Of a DNA stretch of 64,000 nucleotides, positions 55,985 through 64,000 are shown piece by piece. How positions within the stretch are numbered: position 1 is the stretch's first letter; every line of letters starts with the position of its first letter. The position numbers and the translations under genes were made by a program. A model generated the notes under the pieces. The model made no database searches. It was not told the origin of the DNA and saw nothing but the letters and a program-made list of their open reading frames with translations. This stretch comes from Akebia trifoliata (Eukaryota; Streptophyta; Magnoliopsida; Ranunculales; Lardizabalaceae). Location of the stretch: NCBI GenBank assembly GCA_017979445.1, contig CM030705.1, forward strand, positions 10,764,679 to 10,828,678. Reading direction: 5' to 3'.

Positions 55985-56065
55985 TTCCATTTTATTTTAT
56001 TTTTTGGATGAGCAAACTGGAATTGAACCCAAGAGTCCAAGATCTCATAGTTGGTTTATGCATAC
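55985..56065 (-). mobile_element. tRNA-derived SINE relic
   Basis: On the minus strand box B reads GGGTTCAATTCC, preceded by ACCAACTATGAGATCT (decayed box A region) and followed by an A-rich tail (T-rich on plus, 55980-56005). Resembles the SINE at 4310. Confidence 0.5.
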
Positions 56066-57998
56066 TTATAAACAAAGTTTGTAAATGAGATATTGGTGAG
56101 TATTGAACAAAGTTTACATCTATGTCGTCTCGTTTAATTTCGTTTCTTATATTGTTTTTCATACCCATTTCCTTTTCTGGCAACTATTAATGCTCGAATG
56201 CTCAAGAAATATAACCAGGAAATTATTAAACAACCACCATAACATCAAATATTCAGCAAAAAAGAAAAATATAATACCTAAAAGAATGATTGAAATACTA
56301 AATAGATAATAAGAGATTAATCTCACCTGTTAACTAGGCATATCAACTCATATGTGAGATAAATTTTCTTTTAGTATGAGTTGATACTTGTCAAACAAGA
56401 AAATCACATGAAGCACAAGTGATATAACACATTACTATCTAAAATATTATTATCTATGCTGATTTTAGTGATTCTTTTGCTTTTGTTTTGAGAGTTGATA
56501 TCAATTATTATTTGCAAACATAAAAGTATTTGTAGGCGAGTGTAAGATTATTTGCAAACATCAGTAATCCCTTGACATGCACACCAAGGGCATTGCTTAA
56601 GGACGGAAACATGAATCCCAAAACAAATGTCTGGATATACCCAACCCTTCACACTTATAGGATTAGAGCGAATATTAATGGGTTTCCATGGACACAGCGA
56701 ATGTTATATGATCTCATCGTCTGCTTTTGTTTTGGTGCCCACAAGAATACAAGATGAACTTTATTTTCACTCCACTGCAAGCTAGACAAACTGATATGTT
56801 ATAAGATCCATGTTTGTAAATCACGCAACTGAAAACGATTATGAATTAGTTTTTGGGTATGCAAATAGTACGCAGCAACACCGTCTCTTCCAAAAAAAAA
56901 AATACTTGAAAGAAAAACTCTAGTTTCTTTAATTTGAAGAGATCAACACAAAATGACAATGTTGCAGATGACTAAGCTTTATAAATATGTTTCAAATTAA
57001 AAATGATGATTAAATATCCGAAAAAGAATAAAATATGGTCTATTAAAATGATAAAAATATTATAACAATTCAAAAACATTATCACTACAATATGACTATC
57101 CTACTAACCTAGCAAAAAAGTTGGATAGTGGCCACCAAAGATGGTTTTGGGCAGAATTTGACTCACTAGTTTGTGAGAGGGTCAAGGTTTAATATGTTGT
57201 ATTGTTTTGGTGTTTTGGTATTTCGAAATAACAAAATGAAATCAATACATTACAGATCTCATTCCAAATAATTTCACTTAAGTTAATAAAAATCAATTTC
57301 ATTCATCAAAATGAATATAGAAAAATGTTTTTAATGATTAAATGAAAGTTAGAATTGATGACACATCAATATGCATTAGAATTGTTCCAAAATATCAAAC
57401 CAAACTCGAATGGGAAAATATGCTCTTCTCTCTTTCTCAAATGGACCATTGAGAATGGCATTTTTGTCCCCAACCCATATGATTTCTGAAACTAGAGAAT
57501 CGCATGGTCTCCTTTTTTTAAATGAAAAGTTTAAGGTAAAAGAGTTACAAATAGATTCTATGCTTATTGATATATTTTAAAAAATATCAAAACTTTATGA
57601 TACTTTCCAAATTTCGTTCAAGTATCAAAAGCCAGGAATGTTTCATCCAAAATAGTCCAAAACAAAACGGAATTTTGAACCTTGAATAGAGTTTCCAAAT
57701 TATTTCTACTTGCAAGGCCATTTATCAAACACATCAGAGTTTGCGTTCTCCTTTGCATAGGCACATACACAATAGAATTCATGGGTTTTTCAACAGAAAT
57801 ATGTAAGAACCACCATAAATAATATGGGATTAAAATGTAAAGCCTTCAAAAGAGATTTATACTTTAGATAGTATCTCACTAAGATATAAGATGACATTTA
57901 GTCTGTTTAAATATTGTAATTTACAGAGAGAGCAAATAAACTAATAAAAACATTACATATTTGAGTAGAAAAAGCTGGTTAATAATACTCACAATTGC

Positions 57999-60689
57999 TT
58001 AACCAGCAGTTGGCTCCCTCTTGTGAAAGCTTCTTTTCATCAGAAGATCTCCAAATCTTCGTAACAACGCTTTCTTCCTCCTCTGTGAGCTTTTACCATT
58101 CTCCGAAAAATCAAATTGAGTCCCGTCTAGATGATCAAAATCATCAATGTTTATCGTTTCTCCATCATCCGTGAATATCGAAGAAGGTGCTTTACGGTGA
58201 TGGCGAACTGGTTCCGGTGAATCGACCATATCGAATATTGAACCTTTGAGCACCTCAGCCTTCTCGAGATCCTCATCTTCATCCTTGTGCTCATTTGGAA
58301 TTTTAACTTCTTCAAATTTGAGATTGAGAACTTTAGCTCCTGATGAAGTCGTGGGAAGCAACCTCTTCAACTCCTTAACATTTTCAAGTGCCGCTGCTTC
58401 ATTAATTCTAAGGCATTCGTTTTCTTGGGTGAGACTCCGCAACACATCATCCTTATCCAATAGGCTATCCTTGAGTTGGGAATTCTCAGCTCTAGTGATC
58501 TCTGAAGCTTCCTTTGCAACAGAAGCCTCATTTAGAGCTTGTTTGAGTAGATCCCTAAGTTTGCAATTTTCTTCCCTTGTCACCGTAGCAATATCCTCCG
58601 ACATTCTAAGTGACATTATTAATCTATTGTTCTCAAGTTCCAAGGCAGTGCTCTCCTCTTCGGCTCTTTTTATACAATTAACAAACTCAAGTTCTTTTTC
58701 ATTCCAAGCCAAAATTGAATCCTCAGATTCTAAGTTCAATCTCTCGGCCACAGACTTAACCCGATCGATTTCCTTCCTTGCTTCCTCCAAGAGCCCTTGA
58801 TACTTCTCTAGTTCAGATTGAGTCAAGCTGAGCTTATCCTTCATCTCATTTGTTTCAGTCGTGACTCTATCAGGACTAATGCCAAATCATCCATGGCCCT
58901 CTTGCTCTTCTCTTCTGCCTCAGTAGCTAAGTCTAATTCAGATTTAATCAGGCTCATCTCTTGGGTTAAACTATCGGCTCTTGATGAAGCAATTTTTTCT
59001 CCCTCTTGGGCACGGGTCAGGCCTTCTTTTGCTACTAAAAGCTCAGACTTGAGAATCTCAACGCTTTTTTCTACGGAATGTGTGTCAAGCTTTGCCTTCT
59101 CAAGGCAACGATGAGACGCATCAAGATCCCTACTACTTTCCCCAACCAAATCCTCCAAGCTTGCAACCTTCTTCTCAAGAGAACTGATCTCAAGCTTTGC
59201 TTCTTCAAGCAAAAGATTGGTTTGTTCTAGTTGTTTCATTTGGGTTTCTGATGCCTTTGCTTTCTCCACTCAGCCTCAAGTGTCTGAACTCTTAATTTAC
59301 TTTCCGATAAGAAACCCATTGTCCGAGTCTCCGACGCTCTGGTATTGCTCAATTCCCGTTTCAGTTCCTCTAATGAGGCTTCTTTCTCCGCCAATTCTGC
59401 CTTAATTTGTTTTGCCTTTTCGAGTTCAAGCTTTAGAGACTCAATATTCTTTTCTTTGATCTCCAATTCTCCATTTGAGTCAACCAGTGATTTCTTCACA
59501 TAATCGAGCTCAGAGGAGAGGTCCAAGATTCTCTTGGCATTGGCCTCACTCGTGTTCCTCGCCTCATTAGCCATTGTGAGAGCTGCCTCTTTGGCTTCCA
59601 AGGCTATGACGAGTTCTTGACGGACCGATTCCTCAACCCGAGGCGTCTCACATGCCTGTGTCCGAGCTGACAAGGCCTCGTTGAGCCTCATGTTGGTCAC
59701 CTCACTGATCTTCTTCATCTTTCGAAGCTCATCGGCAGTTTGATCCCTCTCCTCCTCCACTGATGCCAATTGTTCCTTTGCTTTCTTCAGCTCTTCTTGA
59801 AGGTGACTCATTTGTCGTTGCATTTCCAATTCTCTGACGTCGACACGTTTCTACCTCACATTTTAGAAACCCACCATCATTTTACAAAAACCCAATTCGA
59901 CAAAATTCAAGCAATTTAGCGAAAAATTAAAAAGAAAAAAAAATAGTAGACAAAAATTGGAAATTTCCAACAACAGTACACTATTCATTTTAATTCCCAA
60001 AACGGTAAATTATCGTTTCAGAATTAAAATATTTTTATTAAAGTGGATTTTTTTTTTCTATTCTATAAAACAATAAATACTTTCACCGTTCAGTAAAACA
60101 GTTAAAAAGAAGTTCTGCTATATAAAAGATTGAATTTTTTTCTCCACTTTAATGAACATATTTTAATCCCAAAAATGGTAAATTACTGATTTCGGAATCA
60201 AAATGAACAGTGTGCCGTTTTGGTAATTTTTCCATTTTCAAGTCATGTTTTGGTAAATTACCCAAATTAAAATGGCTGGAAGAGATGGGTCATACCTTTG
60301 TTAAATTTGTGACCTTGGAGGGTCTTTGTTCAAGTAATCTAGACGACTTTGAATCTATTTCTGATGAAGAAGGGGTCCCTCTGGTATTCTTAGATGGAGA
60401 GGAGGCCTTAGATTTAGTAGCTGAAGGGGTCTTCTGTGAAATTTCAGAAGACCCAGACCTAGAACAAAATTTTCACAAATTTTCAACATCAGAACTAACA
60501 AATTACAAATAGAGACGCAAAAAAAAAAAAAAGTAACCCATCAAAGCTAAACTTGTTGAAACATGAAATAAATATGAACCAACTGAAGAGAAACAAATTA
60601 AAAAGAAACCCAATTCAGAAAACGTGAATTTTGACCGAATAAATGGGAGAAATTGAAGGAAACACGTACCTAGGCTTGGAAGATACCAT
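57999..60689 (-). pseudogene. WEB-like coiled-coil protein gene with two frameshifts
   Basis: Minus-strand exons 60670-60689, 60296-60458 and 57999-59850. Start MVSSKPR, then a Ser/Thr/Lys-rich stretch (SGSSEISQKTPSATKSKASS) typical of plant WEB/ICR-type proteins, then about 500 residues of coiled coil (EMQRQMSHLQEELKKAKEQL onwards) and a basic C-terminus (KKALLRRFGDLLMKRSFHK). Related WEB proteins act in blue-light chloroplast movement or at the cortex, but the role here is not shown. The frame is broken twice in exon 3, near 59268 and 58866, each time by one missing G in GAG-GTN; each break leads to a stop in the old frame while the new frame continues family-like sequence. Allowing for both gives 679 codons including the stop. 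Sequencing error or a young pseudogene are both possible. Confidence 0.85.
59959..60233. mobile_element. Foldback MITE in intron 2 of the coiled-coil gene
   Basis: CACTATTCATTTTAATTCCC...TATTAAAGTGGA pairs with TCCACTTTAATGAACA...GGAATCAAAATGAACAGTGTG; ends GGAAATTTCC / GGTAATTTTTCC. It covers most of the 445-bp intron. Confidence 0.75.
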
Positions 60690-61549
60690 CTTTGGAAATA
60701 TTTGTTTCAGTTGATGACGATTCTTCTTTGATATATCCAATTTCTGAAAATCAGGACAACAAAACAAAAATTTAGGGGTGAGAATCCGAAAATCGCGGCT
60801 CTATCACTGCGACTAATCAGGAGAGAGAGAGAGAGAGAACTCGTGGACGTTCGGCAATTGGCAAACGTCTGAGGAATATCCTAAACTGACCAAATAGACC
60901 TCAAACCTTTCAGATATTGACGAAAATGTCCTCGGCTTGTTTCGATGGGCTTGATTTGCCGTAACTGAAGAACTGAATCACTGTTCTTGGTCAACTTGTT
61001 TGACTTGGTTGGTCGGATGGGCGATGGTGGAATTGGGTTCGGATCGGATTGGGATAAGTATTGGATCGAGTCCAGAACTTTTCAAATCCCATTTGATGTA
61101 AAAAATTTAAATTAACTTCATATACTTAAACAAATATGTAATATAGTTTATATACTTTCTAACATTTGATCAAATTGGGACATGGTTGATCCAAATCTAA
61201 TCCAATAAATATTTGATCAGAACTTAAATGAATTAGATACTTATAAAAATTCAAAACATCGATACAAAACTGAAGTTGTCAAATTAGAATGAATCAAATT
61301 TTGGGTCTAATCCGATCCATTGAAATTTAGGTGGGGTTGTAGAGAGTGGGTTTGGACCGTGCTTGTAGGAATCTCAAGCTGACCCTAAATGGGTAGGTTT
61401 GGACCAGTCCTGGGTTGTATCTTAGATCAGTCCTAAATTCTTTCTGACGTAAGTAGGCTAAGTTTAAGTCTGATTCTATTGGACTCGGACCGCATACAGG
61501 TTGATTTATATTAATTAAATTGAATAATGATATAATGATTTGCTAACAT
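60690..61549. other. Leader, promoter side and intergenic DNA
   Basis: A (GA)n tract at about 60821-60838 lies in the probable leader, and TTTTCAG before AAATTGG near 60750 may be a leader-intron acceptor. Beyond it no gene seen. Confidence 0.4.
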
Positions 61550-61640
61550 CCTAATAATATATGTGCATTAGTGTATCTCAAGGAAAAATTTATGATTTTA
61601 TGCACAATTACATCAAGAGAGTTTGTCAGAGGGGGAGTTA
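61550..61640 (-). mobile_element. Foldback element K (shared-core group)
   Basis: The complement matches element J at 40025: TGTAATTGTGCATAAAATCA, TAAATTTTTCCTTGAGATAC and an outer AACTCCCCCTCTGACAAAC. The other arm is not clear. Confidence 0.6.
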
Positions 61641-62253
61641 GAAAATCACGACTCTATTAAATTTATGTTTATTTCAAAATCATATAATACTACTTTCATT
61701 AAAATAGGATCTAATCTTCCTCCGAGTTGAAAAAAATTAGAGATTCAAATAAACTTATTATATTTTGATGTGCTTTAGTCATTGTGAATTATACATCACA
61801 CATCTAATTTTTTTATAAATAAATACAATATAGATGGGTCGAGTTGGGCATATTAAGCCTTAGCCTGGTTAGATTTTAATGGGCAGAAAATTTTTTGAGC
61901 CCGACCTTACCTTTGCCTGCTCAAGATCAAGGGCCTTAACCTTGGAGGACTAGCGGGCCAAATTTACACACCTAATGTTAAGTGGTATAAATGGGCTCCA
62001 CTAGGAATGCCAAGAGATACCTGTTCCCTGATATATGTCTGTGATGGACTGGACAGGGGAAGGCCCATTATGTTAAAAGGATAGCCCATCAATTAGACAG
62101 GATTGGGCTTGCTAATTTTCTACAAAACATGGGTACTTACTTCACCACGCACTGAAAATGCTTTAAACAAAGGCAAATTATTAAAAGAGGGTATATTTAC
62201 AAACAAAAAATAAATCTAATTTTTCAAAAATTACCAAAAAGAATTAAGGTGGT

Positions 62254-63350
62254 GTTTGTTTGCGCTATTTTTCAACGTTTATTGCTGAAAAAAATTAAAT
62301 TCAGCACTTTTGTCAAAATAGCGCGTTTGTTTACTCTATATTTCAGTGCTTATTGCTGAAAATAATGAGTGAAAAAATTCAGCACTATTTTGATGCTGAA
62401 AAAAAGTGCTGAAGCGGTAAGCACTTCGCTTTTTTTAACACGGACAAGTAGTCCTTTGTTTTTTTGAACATGGACAAGTATGCCCTTATTCTTAAAAGGA
62501 TGTTACCTCTTATATCCCATGGATAAGTATATAAACACCCACAATTAATAAACCCACACCATAGCTAAATATTTTGTCTTATAGGGTTAAAAGTTTTGGA
62601 ATGAGTTGATTTTTGGTGAGGATGATCTCTACAATGAGGAGATTATCCTCATAAAAAATCAGCATATCTTGAAACTTCTAACCCTATCAAAACAAGTTCA
62701 AGAACCATAAATTGTCCTTTTTTTTTTTTTTTGAAAACTATTTTTGACGAGTTAGAAGTTTCAAAATAGACTGATTTTTGGTGAGGATGATCTCTAGATC
62801 ATATAGACCATCCTCACTAAAAATTTGCTCGTTCCAAAAACTTTAACCTATATAAAACAAAACAAAAAATGGCTAAAGTGTGTGTTGCCCTTATTAATTC
62901 ATAGGGTGCTTTTATAATTACACATCCTTCATTTCCATAGAAAATTATTCATCCAAAATTAAGTTCTTTTAAAGTTGATTTCAAATTTTGGTGACTTGTA
63001 TGACATTATTATTTTTAATTTGAAATTTGTGGGCTTTTATAAATAGAAAGTATTATTTATAAATTGAAGATTTGAGTATTATTTATTATTTAAAAATAAA
63101 TTGTATTTTAATTTTATAAGAAATAATATATTTTATTGTGTTTGATAATAAATAAGCATTTGAAACATGTAAACAATGTATAATATGATTGTAAGGGTAA
63201 CAAAGACAATATACCAGTTTCAGCAATGTGTAACAAACATGATTCAGCATCTAAACAAACAACTTTTTCAGTACTTAAATTCAGCGCTTATAAGTTTCAG
63301 CGCTTAATGCTATTCAGCACTTATTTTTTTCAGTTTAACAAACAGTACCG
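62254..63350. mobile_element. TCAGCACTTA-rich DNA element with nested MITE
   Basis: GGTGGTGTTTGTTTGCGC at the left and TTAACAAACAGTACCG at the right are near-inverted ends. Subterminal zones on both sides are packed with CAGCACTT/AAGTGCTGA and CAGCGCTTA motifs. No transposase and no clear duplication. A double-hairpin MITE is nested inside. Confidence 0.55.
62547..62890. mobile_element. Double-hairpin MITE no. 17, decayed
   Basis: Retains AAGTTTTGGAATGAGTTGAT, GGTGAGGATGATCTCTA and the second hairpin near 62755-62850, with many substitutions. The ends are eroded. An old member of the family. Confidence 0.7.
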
Positions 63351-64000
63351 CTGGACTGCGTTTTAAAAGCTAGCTGAACTGTCCAGCGTTTTAATGTGTT
63401 AAAATACATTGCTATACCAAAAATGCCCTTTTAATGGTTAAAAAGTTGGATTGTTTATATTGTTTTTGGATAAATTTCATCACAAATTGAATCCATCTTA
63501 ACTAGCATACCTAACTATTAACCTTATCATATTAACAAATTGATAAACCATAATACTAATTATTTTTCTAATAGACATTAGCTTTTATTCTATACTAAGC
63601 GTAAAGGTTGATAAATCACTCTCCACTACGATAATGCACACACTTTACAAAAGAAAATCTTTCTGAATTTATAATGTGTTTTATTCACCATTAACAAACT
63701 TTATCCTAAACAATATATTTTTTTAATAATTTGGTCATAACTTTGAGTCGAGATTGAGGTGCCAAATTAACTATTGGTATCTTTATACTTCACCTGATTC
63801 ATTATCAATAAATGATGAACGATGGTAAATTTAGTGTAATCGATTGAGATTGAGGTGCCAAATAATAAGAAAACTTTAGAGAGTTGGATGAGAAAATGAG
63901 CGATTCATACAAATAGTTTTGATTTGACTAATAACAAAAGATTGTCTAGACTGATAAGAAAGCTAATGAAGTGAAAGAATCATCTTCACATTTTGTAATA
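63351..64000. other. AT-rich intergenic DNA
   Basis: No gene or clear repeat seen. Confidence 0.4.

Larger units (their letters stand above)
55110..57998. other. Intergenic between COX6B and the coiled-coil gene
   Basis: The first ~150 bp should hold the COX6B promoter and leader. Beyond, AT-rich DNA with a MITE arm and a SINE listed separately. No gene seen. Confidence 0.4.

Noticed and set aside
58246..58800. A 184-codon plus-strand ORF rich in Ser/Leu
   Set aside because: It is the exact antisense of the coiled-coil exon of the minus-strand gene; Glu/Lys codons read as Ser/Phe/Leu.
60210..60512. 100-codon plus-strand ORF
   Set aside because: It is antisense to exon 2 of the WEB-like gene, whose splice sites and frame fit much better.

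Overview
This window is nuclear DNA from a flowering plant, probably a dicot; I cannot name the species. The evidence is AT-rich intergenic DNA, GT-AG introns of 80 bp to 4.8 kb, a plant-type histone H3.3 gene, a plant COX6B with an acidic N-terminal extension, a PLS-class PPR gene with an E-type C-terminus, and many Ty1/copia, MITE, SINE and TRIM insertions. No operons or bacterial features are present.

Layout: 1-3.4 kb holds two broken Ty1/copia elements in opposite orientation. 4.2-5.6 kb (+) is the 3' part of an unrecognised multi-exon gene carrying a MULE-type MITE against one splice donor. 5.6-17.9 kb is gene-poor and MITE-rich, with a hAT MITE with a perfect 8-bp target duplication, foldback elements, a dense array of double-hairpin MITEs (12.45-15.54 kb) and a 433-bp direct duplication invaded by a Harbinger MITE. 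18.1-27.5 kb (+) is a complete 12-exon plant O-fucosyltransferase-family gene whose introns hold a TRIM retrotransposon, a LINE relic, a SINE and poly-C tracts. 28.6-30.3 kb (+) is a decayed histone H3 copy. 30.7-32.3 kb is a broken transposon-like coiled-coil gene split by a solo LTR with perfect 5-bp duplications. 36.3-37.6 kb (+) is an intact histone H3.3 gene. 39-43 kb is a nest of foldback MITEs. 43.2-45.8 kb (+) is a two-exon PPR gene. 47.9-55.1 kb (-) is COX6B, whose last intron holds a tandemly duplicated triad of double-hairpin MITEs. 58.0-60.7 kb (-) is a WEB-like coiled-coil gene interrupted by two single-base frameshifts. 60.7-64 kb is intergenic with more MITE relics.

The genes are unrelated neighbours, each with its own structure: secretory-pathway glycosylation, chromatin, organelle RNA processing, respiratory complex IV and a coiled-coil protein. 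The most unusual content is in two miniature-element groups. One is a modular double-hairpin family, with at least 17 copies here, in which one conserved core is capped by at least five different terminal sequences and which sits almost always in (TA)n tracts. The other is a set of about eleven foldback elements that share a short central motif but have unrelated long arms. All exon boundaries were read by eye from splice signals and reading frame; none has transcript support here.
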